Source: Sedimentisphaerales bacterium
GTDB lineage: Bacteria > Planctomycetota > Phycisphaerae > Sedimentisphaerales > Anaerobacaceae
Assembly: GCA_016927855.1 (NCBI GenBank)
Contig: JAFGLV010000064.1
Coordinates: forward strand, 1-64,000
Length of the DNA stretch: 64,000 bases
Direction: 5' to 3'
The notes beneath the pieces are model-generated. The model was not told the origin of the DNA. It was given only the letters and a program-made list of their open reading frames with translations, and did not search any database. How positions within the stretch are numbered: position 1 is the stretch's first letter; each line of letters starts with the position of its first letter. The position numbers and the translations under genes are program-made. Of this stretch, positions 35,412 through 44,745 are shown in pieces.

Positions 35412-36110
35412 ATGACGAAGCACGCGAAACTGAGCCTGGCTGCGATTTGCCTGCTCGCAGCAGCGATTGTCTTGGCCGGGGGCAGCCCGGCCGCGTCGCA
35501 AAGGCCGGCCCGGCCTACCATCGTCCGAGAGCGCGGCGCTGAGCCGCAGGCGGAAGACCCTTACGCAAACGTCGGCGTCCTGGTCGAAGCATACGTCGTA
35601 AAGGTCGAGCTGGCCGCACTTTATGAACTGAGGGTCAGCCCGCTCGGCCAAGCGCCTCGCGCCGTGTCCGTCGAAAATATCCTCACCTGCCTCAAGTCAC
35701 CCGAAAAGGCGACGGTCATCACCGGAACCAAGGCTTCAGGTGTCCATCGCTCCGCGCGAGGGCGCGTCAGGCAGAGCGAGACGATATACCGTTCTCGTGC
35801 CCGGATGGTTCCCACCCGTGAGGGTCAGGTGCAGACCGTGGACTACACGCCTTACGAATCCGGCCGGACCTTCCAGGTCCAGCCGACCATCGTCGCGCCG
35901 AACGCGGTCGTGCTTGAGTACGAGTTCAGCTACTCCGGCTTCCGCGGCAACCGCGAAGACAACGACGAAGCACCTCCCGATACGGTATCGTGGTCCTGGA
36001 ACGGCGCCGCCACAGTCATCACCGGCATGCCCACGATCGTCGGGGCTACGCAGGCTGAGAACAGCGCGATCTTCCTGATCCTGACGGCACGTATCCCGAA
36101 TCGGCCATAA
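35412..36110 (+). CDS. Secreted protein with secretin-like C-terminal strands
   Basis: A 232-residue exported protein with AGGGAAG 5 nt before its ATG and a clear signal peptide (LSLAAICLLAAAIVLAGG). The C-terminal half (FQVQPTIVAPNAVVLEYEFS, NGAATVITGMPTIVGATQAE, SAIFLILTARI) has the pattern of the conserved strands of type II/III secretins, but it is far shorter than a secretin and lacks N domains. It may be a secretin-derived or pilotin-like factor. No secretion genes adjoin it. Confidence 0.7.
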   Translation: MTKHAKLSLAAICLLAAAIVLAGGSPAASQRPARPTIVRERGAEPQAEDPYANVGVLVEAYVVKVELAALYELRVSPLGQAPRAVSVENILTCLKSPEKATVITGTKASGVHRSARGRVRQSETIYRSRARMVPTREGQVQTVDYTPYESGRTFQVQPTIVAPNAVVLEYEFSYSGFRGNREDNDEAPPDTVSWSWNGAATVITGMPTIVGATQAENSAIFLILTARIPNRP

Positions 36111-36142
36111 TGCCACCCCCGCAGCGTGAGAGCGTGAAAGGC

Positions 36143-36200
36143 AAGGCCGCAGACCGTAGGCCGCAGGCGGTAGGCGCCTCCGGCCTGCCGCCTCCAGCCT
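36143..36200. repeat. 58-bp repeat, second copy
   Basis: Identical to 31751-31808 at 54 of 58 positions and in the same orientation. It lies between convergent genes (secretin-like protein and Gfo/Idh/MocA). It lacks the CGTATCTCG arms of the first copy. Confidence 0.8.
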
Positions 36201-36228
36201 CCCGCCTTAATTCCACGCATCTACGCAT

Positions 36229-37479
36229 TCACGCCTTTAGCCCTTTGAGGCCGGCGTCGAGCTTCTCCTTCTTGGCGAGAAGTTCGGACCAGGTAACGAG
36301 ACGCTGCTCATACGCGGCGGTCCGGCCGAGGATCGTGATGAGGTTACTCTGCACGCTGGGCTCGACGGTCGGGTTGTCGAACTTGCCGGCCGTGATGCTG
36401 TCGTGGAAGGTCTTGATGTTGGCTACGGCGCCTTCCTCGTAGATGCCGGGTGATCGGCCGCCCCGGTAGAAGTTCTGGCCGCGGATAATCACTTGGCCGC
36501 CATAGGCGGTTTCGAGGACGCCTTGGTCGCCAAACATGCGGTTGCGAATGCCTTCGGGCTGGCTGCCGTGACCTTCGAACTGGCGCGAGTTGAAGGTGAC
36601 GCCGACATGGTCGGGGTACTGGAACAGGACGCTGAACGTGTCGTAGCAGGTCCCGACGGACCGATACTTGCGGCCGCCTGTGCCGACGGCATGGATCGGC
36701 GGCTGGCCCATGATCCAGTTCATCACGTCGAGCGTGTGGATGTTCTGCTCGGTGATGATGTCGCCGGAGAGGAGCTTGTCCAGACCCCAGGCGCGGAGGC
36801 GGTTCTCCGGATTCTGCGGGTCCGCCTGCCAAGTCTCGACCATGCGGCCGAACGGATCGCCTTCCTGGTAGTTGGCCTCACCGAAGGCGAAGGCGCCGAT
36901 GGCCTTGGCTTCGTGGACGCGGCGTAAGGCTTCGATATAGTAGGGATCGGCGCGCGTTTGGAAATCCACGAGGAAGCAAAGCTTCTGCTCCGAGGCGCGC
37001 TTGCCGCTGTCGGCGACACTGAGGCAGCCGGCGGTATCGACCGCAATCGGCTTGGCGAGGTACACATGCTTGCCTGCGTTGACGGCCGTGGCCGCCTGCT
37101 CGGGATGAAAATACGGCGGGCTTTCGATTGCCACCGCATCGACCTGCTCAAGGAGCTTCCGGTAGCCCGACAATCCGGTGTGCCGACGCGAGGCGGGAAC
37201 GTTGAATCTGTCGCCGACGCCATTGGTCCGGTCCGGGAAGTAATCCGCGACCGCGGTGACATTGAACCCGCCGTGCCTGACGAACAGGTCGGCGATCCAG
37301 CCTCCTCGTCCGCCACAGCCGATCAGGCCAAGGTTGACCTTCGAATTCGCCGCGTAGGTGCGTACGGCGCCCGGGGTGGCCAATACGAACGACGCGGCGG
37401 CGGCACCCGCCAGAAAACGACGGCGGCTCAGCGACGGTGTCTCTTCATCTGACTCGTTGCGACGGTATGTCTGTGACAT
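36229..37479 (-). CDS. Tat-exported Gfo/Idh/MocA-family oxidoreductase
   Basis: A 416-residue protein with a twin-arginine signal (SRRRFLAGAAAASFVLATPG), followed by an NAD(P)-binding Rossmann domain (VNLGLIGCGGRGGWIADLFV) and the family EKP-equivalent motif in KHVYLAKPIAVDTAG. The C-terminal domain includes SGDIITEQNIHTLDVMNWI. Planctomycetes carry many such exported proteins; substrates are usually sugars or sugar acids. The start at 37479 has AGGGGA 8 nt upstream. It is followed by no obvious partner gene. Confidence 0.92.
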   Translation of the reverse strand: MSQTYRRNESDEETPSLSRRRFLAGAAAASFVLATPGAVRTYAANSKVNLGLIGCGGRGGWIADLFVRHGGFNVTAVADYFPDRTNGVGDRFNVPASRRHTGLSGYRKLLEQVDAVAIESPPYFHPEQAATAVNAGKHVYLAKPIAVDTAGCLSVADSGKRASEQKLCFLVDFQTRADPYYIEALRRVHEAKAIGAFAFGEANYQEGDPFGRMVETWQADPQNPENRLRAWGLDKLLSGDIITEQNIHTLDVMNWIMGQPPIHAVGTGGRKYRSVGTCYDTFSVLFQYPDHVGVTFNSRQFEGHGSQPEGIRNRMFGDQGVLETAYGGQVIIRGQNFYRGGRSPGIYEEGAVANIKTFHDSITAGKFDNPTVEPSVQSNLITILGRTAAYEQRLVTWSELLAKKEKLDAGLKGLKA

Positions 37480-37502
37480 CGAATGGTTCCCCTTTCAATC
37501 GT

Positions 37503-37617
37503 GTGAAGCGTGAAGCGGGCCTCGTTCGTCGCTCGTCGCTGGTCGCTCGTCCCTCGAACAACCGCTTTGCCTCTCGAGCGACGCGCGACGAGAGACGAGA
37601 TACGCTTCACGCTTCAC
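37503..37617. repeat. Nested long palindrome between pfkA and oxidoreductase genes
   Basis: Outer arms GTGAAGCGTGAAGCG (37503-37517) and CGCTTCACGCTTCAC (37603-37617) are perfectly complementary over 15 bp. Inner arms are degenerate CGTCGCTCGT and ACGAGAGACGAGATACG runs like those at 31725 and 39751. Confidence 0.75.
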
Positions 37618-37630
37618 GAGGTACGTCGTA

Positions 37631-38755
37631 TCACTCATCGCCCAGGCAGACACCGACGTGGCGCGCCGCCTGGACCCACGGATAATCGAGAGTCACGAGT
37701 TTCTTCTTGCCGGCAACTTCGGCCAACGGAATCAGCTCGTAGCCGCGCCCGCGCGCCGCGACCATGACGCCGTAAGTCTGTTGGCTCAGGACCTGGGCGC
37801 ACGCGGTGCCCAGACGCGTCGCGAGGATGCGGTCGGCCGCTGACGGGGTGCCGCCCCGCTGGAGATGGCCCAGGATGGTCAGGCGGGTTTCGAGACCGGT
37901 CAGTTCCTCAAGCCGATGCGTCAAATCCACGGTGTGATTGACGTGCTCGGCGTGGAAGGCATCGAGCCGGACAGACGCGGTCTTCTTGTCGGCTTTCTTC
38001 TGGGCCGCACCCTTGGCAGCCACCAGCTTTGCCACCGCGTTTGCCTGAGACTTCGACATGGCGCCTTCCGCCACCACGACGATGCTGAACGTCTTGCCGG
38101 CGTGCGCCCGACGCTCGATCGCGCCGGCGACGATCTCCGCGTCGTAGGGGATCTCCGGGATCAGGATCACGTCGGCACCTCCGGCAATGCCACCACCCAG
38201 CGCCAGCCAGCCCGCACGGTGGCCCATGACCTCGACCACGATGACTCTCTGGTGGCTCATGGCGGTCGAGTGCAGCCGGTCTACTGCTTCGGTGACGATG
38301 TTCAGCGCCGTGTCGAACCCGAACGATACATCCGTCAGAGCCACGTCATTATCGATGGTCTTGGGCAACATCACGACGTTGAGACCGGCTTCCTTGAGCT
38401 TCAGGGCATTCTTCTGCGTGCCTCCGCCTCCGATGCAGACGAGCGCAGTCAGTTCACGCCGGCGGTAGGTAGCGACCGCCGCGTCGGTCATGTCCCGAAC
38501 CCTGTAATCAGCCGGCATCCGGTGCGGCTTGTCCCGGCTGGTGCCCAGGATCGTCCCGCCGTCGGTCAGAATGCCCGACAGGACATCGGGTGTCAACTCG
38601 AACGTGCGATCTTGCACCAGGCCGCGAAATCCATCGCGAAACCCGATGCAATCAATGCCGAAGTAGCTGCGCGCCGCTCGCGCGACACCTCGAATGGCCG
38701 CATTCAGGCCGGGACAGTCCCCTCCGCTGGTCAAGATGCCGATCCGTTTCTTCAT
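37631..38755 (-). CDS. pfkA: 6-phosphofructokinase, GGGGTQ/PKTIDND subtype
   Basis: A 374-residue cytoplasmic glycolytic enzyme. [34 protein letters not shown] with catalytic Asp, [13 protein letters not shown] and PEIPYD mark the PFK family. Lys in PKTIDND is usual for PPi-dependent or mixed types, whereas the phosphate-loop position reads CIGGGGTQ, with Gly where Escherichia coli PfkA has Asp103 in GGDGS. Phosphoryl donor preference is therefore uncertain. The start has GAAGG 6 nt upstream and a good promoter at 38814-38843. Confidence 0.92.
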   Translation of the reverse strand: MKKRIGILTSGGDCPGLNAAIRGVARAARSYFGIDCIGFRDGFRGLVQDRTFELTPDVLSGILTDGGTILGTSRDKPHRMPADYRVRDMTDAAVATYRRRELTALVCIGGGGTQKNALKLKEAGLNVVMLPKTIDNDVALTDVSFGFDTALNIVTEAVDRLHSTAMSHQRVIVVEVMGHRAGWLALGGGIAGGADVILIPEIPYDAEIVAGAIERRAHAGKTFSIVVVAEGAMSKSQANAVAKLVAAKGAAQKKADKKTASVRLDAFHAEHVNHTVDLTHRLEELTGLETRLTILGHLQRGGTPSAADRILATRLGTACAQVLSQQTYGVMVAARGRGYELIPLAEVAGKKKLVTLDYPWVQAARHVGVCLGDE

Positions 38756-38813
38756 CTGCCGCCTTCACCGATTCGCAGCCATCCATGTCGCTCGGTACCG
38801 TCGATCGGCAGGT

Positions 38814-38843
38814 ATTATACTCGACAGATGGGCACGAGGTTAA
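38814..38843 (-). promoter_or_regulatory. Promoter of pfkA
   Basis: On the minus strand TTAACC (38843-38838), 18 bp, then perfect TATAAT (38819-38814), about 60 bp upstream of the pfkA start. Confidence 0.5.
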
Positions 38844-38989
38844 CGCAAAACCATCGGGTCGAGCCGATGAGAAACACGCCGGAATCTACGGATTTCGTTA
38901 CCCGGTCGCCCTTTGCGGCCTTGTAAGAACAGACAGGGCAACAGTCGTGTCTTTCGGCGGCGTTCGATTCTGTGATGGAGGTCCAGATC

Positions 38990-39742
38990 ATGGCGAAGAG
39001 ACAGTCTATCTGCGAAGGCCGGACACAAGCAAACCAAGGCCCAAATGATAGTGACGGCGACACCCGACGTGTCCCGTGGAGGCCAGAACTGATGGCGATC
39101 GGAGCGGCGGTCTTGATCCTCGGCTGGATGACCGCGAGCGTGCAGGCCAACACCGGTGCCGGGATTGGCATCAAGGTCGGCGCTCAGACGCTCGACAGTC
39201 CCATCGACGGCCAGGAGACGACCCGCGTGCGGGTCGAGGCGGAGATCGCCAGCGCCCTGCTGGCGGATGAGCATGCCGATTTCTTCCTCTCGGTCGGCGG
39301 CTCGCCTTTGGGCAGCTACGACATCGCCGACATCTACGAGATCGATGGGGCGCTGTATGAGGACTATTTCTCCGGCGATTATTCCGTGATCGATGTTCGG
39401 CTGGGCGCTCGCCTGTACCCGTTCGGCCAGGACGCGCAGATTCGACCTCACGTCGGCGGCGGTCTCGGCTACTACTGGTTCCTCGACTCGTACGACGACG
39501 AATACTACGTCACCACGGAAGACCCCTTCTTCCCGGGCAGTCTCATCACCTACGCCGACTACGCCAGCGATACCGACACCCTGGCCGACGGGTTCTTTCC
39601 CTTCATCACGGCCGGTGTGAGCGTGCCGGTCACCTCGGGCGTTGAGCTCCTCTTCGAATTCGAATACGACTTCGGCAAAGACGACGGTGGCTTCGATCTC
39701 GGCGGACCGATCTATATGTTCGGCGCGAGGATACGCCTGTAG
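38990..39742 (+). CDS. Outer-membrane beta-barrel-like protein
   Basis: A 250-residue exported protein. ATG 38990 has GGAGG 8 nt upstream. A long N-terminal region precedes the signal helix (LMAIGAAVLILGWMTASVQA, ending near residue 53). The rest alternates polar and aromatic residues as in eight-stranded barrels (AQIRPHVGGGLGYYWFLDSY, VELLFEFEYDF) and ends with FGARIRL, whose terminal hydrophobic residue suits BAM recognition poorly but not impossibly. Function is unknown. It converges on rpoD across a repeat. Confidence 0.75.
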   Translation: MAKRQSICEGRTQANQGPNDSDGDTRRVPWRPELMAIGAAVLILGWMTASVQANTGAGIGIKVGAQTLDSPIDGQETTRVRVEAEIASALLADEHADFFLSVGGSPLGSYDIADIYEIDGALYEDYFSGDYSVIDVRLGARLYPFGQDAQIRPHVGGGLGYYWFLDSYDDEYYVTTEDPFFPGSLITYADYASDTDTLADGFFPFITAGVSVPVTSGVELLFEFEYDFGKDDGGFDLGGPIYMFGARIRL

Positions 39743-39750
39743 GGGATCTT

Positions 39751-39927
39751 GTATCTCGTATCTCGCCACCGTCGTCTCGAGGTTGCGGTTGCGCGGCTCG
39801 TTACGTCGAGAGGTTGCGTCGAGCGGCACCGCTGCACGCCCTACGCAACCGAAACGAGCATCGCAACCGCAACCGCCCGACGTACCTGGCGGCGCGCTGG
39901 CACGAGATACGAGTTACGAGATACGAG
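39751..39927. repeat. Nested palindrome: CGTATCTCG arms around a dispersed repeat core
   Basis: Left arm GTATCTCGTATCTCG (39751-39765) and right arm CGAGATACGAG repeats (39903-39927) enclose a core at 39779-39881. The core ends are themselves inverted (GGTTGCGGTTGCG with CGCAACCGCAACC). The core recurs in reverse orientation at 62214-62320. The right arm abuts the rpoD stop codon. Confidence 0.8.
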
Positions 39928-41709
39928 TTATGCCGACTTGTGGTCGAGGAAGCCTTCGAGCTTGCGAGCCCGGACCGGGTGCTGGAGTTTGCGGATAGCC
40001 TTGGCCTCGACTTGGCGGACACGCTCGCGCGTGACCTTGAAGATGCGACCGACCTCTTCGAGCGTGTAGGTGTAGCCGTCGCCGATACCGTAGCGCAGCT
40101 TGATGATTTCGCGCTCGCGGTACGAGAGCGTCTTGAGCACCATGTCGATGCGCTCCTTGAGCATCTCCTGCGTCGCCGACGCCACCGGCGAATCGACATC
40201 GTCGTCCTCGATGAAGTCGCCGAAGTAGGAGTCCTCGCTGTCGCCGATGGGACGGTCCAGGCTGATCGGGTGCTTGGAAATATTGAGTACCCGGCGCGTC
40301 TCCTGCACCGTCATGCCGACTTCGTTGGCAATCTCCTCGATCGTCGGCTCGCGACCCAGTTCCTGGTGCAAGACCTTCGAGGCGCTGCGGATGCGGCTCA
40401 TCGTCTCGATCATGTGGACCGGGATTCGAATCGTCCGCGCGTGGTCCGCGATGGCACGTGTGATGGCCTGGCGAATCCACCAGGTCGCATACGTGCTGAA
40501 CTTGTAGCCGCGACGGTACTCGTACTTGTCCACCGCTCGCATCAGACCGGTGTTGCCTTCCTGGATCAGGTCGAGGAAGCTCAGGCCGCGGTTGCGGTAC
40601 TTCTTGGCGATGGAGACCACCAAACGCAGGTTGGCGCTGGAGAGGGTCCGCTTGGCATCTTCGTACTGCCCGAAAACGCGTTCCATGGCCCGCAGCTTCT
40701 TCTCCAACAGGTCGGGCGTCTCGAGGACCAGTTCGTTCAAGCCGGCCAATTCCTGCTTGGCGGCTTCGATATCGTCGGCGGTCATGAGGCTGGTGACGCC
40801 GGCGGCGATGGTGGCTTCGAGCTGGCGCATCTTCTCGCAGACGCCGTGCAGCTTGATTTTCATCGGCTGGATCCGGCTGGTGCGCAGGCTCAACTCCTCC
40901 AGCAGCGTTGCGACCTTGCGGCGGTTGCGGCGCAGCCGCTTGGCTTCAGCCTTTAGCGCGTCCCTGTCGGGTGCGTCGTTGAGCTTCTTGAAAAGCGTCT
41001 GGTTGATATCGAGAAGCTCCGTGACCGTTTTGAGATTGGCCACCATCCGCTTGCGAATCACGCTCTTGGCGGTCAGCGGCGTCGTCCCCGTCTTGATCGT
41101 CCGGTCGAACGACATGGAACCGTCATAGACCTGCTGGAGCAGTTCGACAGCGTTGCGCGCGCAATAGTCGCATTGCAGCATCTTCCGACGGAACGCCATC
41201 CGAGCGATCTCGATCTTCCGAGCCAGCGAAATCTCGTCTTTGCGGGTCAGCAGCGGAATCTGCCCCATCTGCGTCAGGTACATCCGAATGGGGTCGTCGA
41301 TCCGGCGCGAAACCTCACCCTCGACCAACTCCTTCTCGAGCAGCTCTTCCTCTTCCTCCGCCTCCTCTTCCTCCGGTTCCTGCTCCTCGGACGCAGGTGC
41401 CGCGTCCTCCTCGAAGCCTTCGTCGGCCTTCTGGGCCTGGCGGGCTTCGGCGTCGCTCTCGTCGATGAGACTGATCCCCATCTCGTCCAGGGTGGCCAGC
41501 AGACGCTCGAGCCGACTGGCGCTGACCGCCTCATCCGGCAGCGCGTCGTTCATCTCCTCGTACGTCAGGAAGCCCCGCTTCTTGCCTTTGGCAATGAGCG
41601 TCTTGATCAACTGCTCGGGGTCCTGCACCTTCGAGGCATCGGACGGTTCTGTCACTTGCGTCTGATTCATATCTGCTGCCTTTTTTGACTTCACATCTTT
41701 TTTCGCCAC
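39928..41709 (-). CDS. rpoD: Primary sigma factor RpoD (sigma70)
   Basis: The housekeeping sigma factor, 593 residues. I start at the GTG at 41709, with GGAG 8 nt upstream, giving [16 protein letters not shown]; a TTG 30 nt earlier lacks a site. Region 1.1-like residues precede an acidic stretch ([20 protein letters not shown]). Region 1.2 has [13 protein letters not shown], region 2 [20 protein letters not shown] with [14 protein letters not shown], region 3 follows, and region 4 ends with [20 protein letters not shown]. It lies 158 nt downstream of dnaG, the common macromolecular-synthesis pairing. Confidence 0.97.
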   Translation of the reverse strand: MAKKDVKSKKAADMNQTQVTEPSDASKVQDPEQLIKTLIAKGKKRGFLTYEEMNDALPDEAVSASRLERLLATLDEMGISLIDESDAEARQAQKADEGFEEDAAPASEEQEPEEEEAEEEEELLEKELVEGEVSRRIDDPIRMYLTQMGQIPLLTRKDEISLARKIEIARMAFRRKMLQCDYCARNAVELLQQVYDGSMSFDRTIKTGTTPLTAKSVIRKRMVANLKTVTELLDINQTLFKKLNDAPDRDALKAEAKRLRRNRRKVATLLEELSLRTSRIQPMKIKLHGVCEKMRQLEATIAAGVTSLMTADDIEAAKQELAGLNELVLETPDLLEKKLRAMERVFGQYEDAKRTLSSANLRLVVSIAKKYRNRGLSFLDLIQEGNTGLMRAVDKYEYRRGYKFSTYATWWIRQAITRAIADHARTIRIPVHMIETMSRIRSASKVLHQELGREPTIEEIANEVGMTVQETRRVLNISKHPISLDRPIGDSEDSYFGDFIEDDDVDSPVASATQEMLKERIDMVLKTLSYREREIIKLRYGIGDGYTYTLEEVGRIFKVTRERVRQVEAKAIRKLQHPVRARKLEGFLDHKSA

Positions 41710-41867
41710 AATATGGACTCCACTGAACTTAAAGCGCAAGCGCCCGAGATCATCACCCTTTTCCTGCTGGTACCGTCTGCGCGGTCCAGCGCCTTATCGG
41801 AACAGCTAACCTACGGCTGCATCCGCGCAAGAGTTCATCTGGCAAGCTCTTACGACACGCCTGCAGG

Positions 41868-43664
41868 CTATAGTATGCCCAGGCTGTGCGGGTTCTGCCG
41901 ACCGACGGCTTCGTCGCCCGTTTCGGCAGCCCCAGCGTCTTTTCTCCCACGGTTGGTCACAATAACCTTGGAGCGATCCCGTCGCCGCGACAACACCTCC
42001 AATGCGTCCCCCAGTCTGGAGCGATAGTTGCCCTTCTCCTCCCCTACCCGCTGGAGCTCGACGAGACATTCGGCTACCTGCACCGATTCGGTACGGGCCA
42101 GCAGGGATTTAAGCGAGAAATCCCCCTCGGATCTGAGTACGTCCAATAACACGCCCGCGACGGCGCGAAGCACTGGCACATCGAACAGCGACTCCGATAT
42201 CTCTTGCTGCCGCGTCTTGCAGAGACCAGGCTCGTTGACCAGCACCTCCAGGACCTCCCGCTGCGCCGCCGCATAGAGACCTTGTCCCCAGTCGATGGCC
42301 CGGCCACCGTCCTCGCCGGCATCGGACCGGGCGACCCTGGCAACGCGTCCCATGCGCCTGGTCAGGTCGGCGTTGATCTCCCTGGCGGGCAACCCAATGA
42401 TTTTCGAGAGCCGGTTCACAATAAGTCCGCTGTCGAGCGCCGAGATGTTGTTCGATGCCAGGCCGGTAGCGACCGCCTGGAGCAACTCGTCCAAGACGGC
42501 CCGGCGGCCGGCCAAGGAATCATCGTTCTTGAACACCTCAGCCAACCGGTCCCACTTGAACTGTAAGACATCGGTCGCCTCTTCCACGACGCGATCGAAC
42601 GCCTCCTTGCCGGCTGCCAGCAGAAACTCGCACGGGTCTTTGCCTTCCGGAACGAATCCCAGCTTGATATCCAGCTTCTGCGACAGGCAGACCTCAAGGG
42701 CCCGGTTGGCGGCTTCCATCCCGGCGGTGTCGCTGTCGAACACGAGAACGACGCGCTTGGCGTAGCGACGCAAGATCCGGCCATGTCCAGTCGTGAAACT
42801 CGTACCCAAGGTCGCAACCACGTTCGTGCAACCGAACTGATGGGCCATGATGACGTCCGTGTAGCCTTCGACCACGACCGCCGTGCCGGTCTGGACGATT
42901 CGGTGTCTTGCCTGTTCCAGCCCGTAGAGCGTGTTGCTCTTGTCGAACAGAGGCGTCGCCGGCGAGTTGATGTACTTGGCGCCGGTATCACTGAGCGTGC
43001 GACCGCCGAAACCGATGATCCGCCCTGTCACGTCAGAGATCGGGAACATCAGACGGTTGACGAAGCGGTCCTGGCCGTTGGCGCCGGTCAGGCCGGCCTG
43101 CTGGAGCAAGCGTGTCGGTATCTTGCCATTGGCCGCGGCCGCTCTCGCCAGAGCATCCGCAACGTTCGGTCCAACGCCCAGACGCCACGTCGCGATACTC
43201 TCAGGCGATATCTTGCGCGAAGCTAGGTATTCTCGCGCTACGGCGCCTTTCTCTGGATCGCTCAGACTGCGTTTGAAGAACTCGGTGGCCCAGGCGTTGA
43301 GGCGCGCCAGCATGTTCGGGTCGACGTCACCGGCTTGCTTCGTCGCCTGGGGTTGCGCGCGTCTGACGGTATCGAGTTGAATGCCGGCACGTTCCGCCAG
43401 TCGTTCCACCGCCTGCGGGAAGGTCAGATTCTCGCGCATCTGGACGAACTTGAGCACGTCACCGCCGGCACCGCAGGCAAAGCACTTGAAGATCTGCTTC
43501 GTCGGGCTGACGTTCATGCTGGGCTTGTGGTCCTCGTGGAATGGACAGAGTCCCACCATCTCCCGCCCGTTCTTCTTGAGGCTGACGTGCTCGCTGACAA
43601 CGTCGACTATATCGTTGGCTTGCTGCACCCTGGCTATGGCAGCGTAGTCAAATATCCCTGGCAT
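41868..43664 (-). CDS. dnaG: DNA primase DnaG
   Basis: A 598-residue primase that makes RNA primers at the replication fork. The CHC2 zinc ribbon is at residues 40-68 (CPFHEDHKPSMN, KCFACGAGG). The catalytic core has the Toprim motif VVVEGYTDVIMAHQ and the acidic FDSDTAGMEA. The helical C-terminal DnaB-binding domain is present. Length is typical. It precedes rpoD on the minus strand and has a likely promoter at 43779-43808. Confidence 0.96.
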   Translation of the reverse strand: MPGIFDYAAIARVQQANDIVDVVSEHVSLKKNGREMVGLCPFHEDHKPSMNVSPTKQIFKCFACGAGGDVLKFVQMRENLTFPQAVERLAERAGIQLDTVRRAQPQATKQAGDVDPNMLARLNAWATEFFKRSLSDPEKGAVAREYLASRKISPESIATWRLGVGPNVADALARAAAANGKIPTRLLQQAGLTGANGQDRFVNRLMFPISDVTGRIIGFGGRTLSDTGAKYINSPATPLFDKSNTLYGLEQARHRIVQTGTAVVVEGYTDVIMAHQFGCTNVVATLGTSFTTGHGRILRRYAKRVVLVFDSDTAGMEAANRALEVCLSQKLDIKLGFVPEGKDPCEFLLAAGKEAFDRVVEEATDVLQFKWDRLAEVFKNDDSLAGRRAVLDELLQAVATGLASNNISALDSGLIVNRLSKIIGLPAREINADLTRRMGRVARVARSDAGEDGGRAIDWGQGLYAAAQREVLEVLVNEPGLCKTRQQEISESLFDVPVLRAVAGVLLDVLRSEGDFSLKSLLARTESVQVAECLVELQRVGEEKGNYRSRLGDALEVLSRRRDRSKVIVTNRGRKDAGAAETGDEAVGRQNPHSLGIL

Positions 43665-43778
43665 AAGCGGCTATGCGCGCCCTTCTCTATCAATGCCTTC
43701 CACGGAGATCCTCCACCCCATCGAGGGTACGGGCAGAGGCAGATGCCGGCCTCCACGGCACAAGAACCTTGGCTATTA

Positions 43779-43808
43779 AATATAGGCCGCCGCCGGAGCC
43801 AAAGTCAA
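43779..43808 (-). promoter_or_regulatory. Promoter of dnaG-rpoD
   Basis: On the minus strand TTGACT (43808-43803), 18 bp, and TATATT (43784-43779), about 115 bp upstream of dnaG. The surrounding 43770-43950 region is AT-richer than average and has no other gene. Confidence 0.5.
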
Positions 43809-43956
43809 ATCAGCTAAGCCAAACCGCTGTTTGCACCCCGGAGAACGCTGCCAATGGCCATTTTGGACACTTGGCCAAACAATACATTAGTCCGATATAT
43901 TGGTATCTTTCAGCACTACGAGCCCTGTTTTACCCGAACAACCCACTCGCCCCATC

Positions 43957-44745
43957 TTACCGCTGGCTCGTCGGAGGAATACCGAAGAAGGTCGCAGCAG
44001 TCTGTGTGGTCGCGCGAGCGAAACGCTCGATCTCGACGCCTTTCAGTTCCGCTAGAAAGCGAGCGGTATGGACCATCAGGGCCGGCTCGTTGGGCTTCTG
44101 CTTCCTCACCGGCTCCGGAGACATGTACGGACAATCCGTCTCGACCATCAGCCGATCCAGCGGCACGACCTTGGCCGCTTCGCGCGTCTGCTCGGCGTTC
44201 TTGAAGGTAACCACCCCCGTGAAAGAGATGTAATAGCCCTTGGCGAACAGCAATCTCGCCTGTTCAGCAGTCCCACCGAAGCAGTGGAATACCACCGCCT
44301 TGAGTCCGTCGCCACGCCGGTCCAGGATCTCGATCGTCTCGTCGAACGCATTGCGGCTATGGATGATGACAGGCAACTCCAGCACCTTGGCCATCTCCAG
44401 ATGGGCCGCGAACACCCGCCTCTGGTCAGGTTGCTGCGAGAAGTTGTAGTGAAAATCCAGACCCGTCTCACCGATCGCGACCACCTTGGGCTGTCGCGCG
44501 AGTTGCCTGAGCTGCTCCATCGCGGCTTCGTCGGCATCCCTGGCATCGTGCGGATGAATGCCGATAGCCGCGTACATCCGCTCGTACCGCCCCGCCAACT
44601 CGACTGCCAGCCGACTGTCACGAAGGCTGGTTCCCACCGTGACCCAGCCGGTCACGCCAGCCTGCCGACTCCGCGCCACAACGCCGTCGACATCGGCGTC
44701 CAGCGGCTCGAACGTCAAATGGCAATGTGCATCAATCAGTTCCAT
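43957..44745 (-). CDS. tatD: TatD-family metal-dependent deoxyribonuclease
   Basis: A 262-residue TIM-barrel hydrolase. Metal-binding motifs are clear: MELIDAHCHL, GIHPHDAR, AIGETGLDFHYN, PVIIHSRNA, FHCFGG and RLMVETDCPYMSP. TatD proteins are 3'-5' DNases involved in repair. Its start overlaps the end of the upstream secreted-protein gene by 14 bp, so translation may be coupled. Confidence 0.93.
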   Translation of the reverse strand: MELIDAHCHLTFEPLDADVDGVVARSRQAGVTGWVTVGTSLRDSRLAVELAGRYERMYAAIGIHPHDARDADEAAMEQLRQLARQPKVVAIGETGLDFHYNFSQQPDQRRVFAAHLEMAKVLELPVIIHSRNAFDETIEILDRRGDGLKAVVFHCFGGTAEQARLLFAKGYYISFTGVVTFKNAEQTREAAKVVPLDRLMVETDCPYMSPEPVRKQKPNEPALMVHTARFLAELKGVEIERFARATTQTAATFFGIPPTSQR

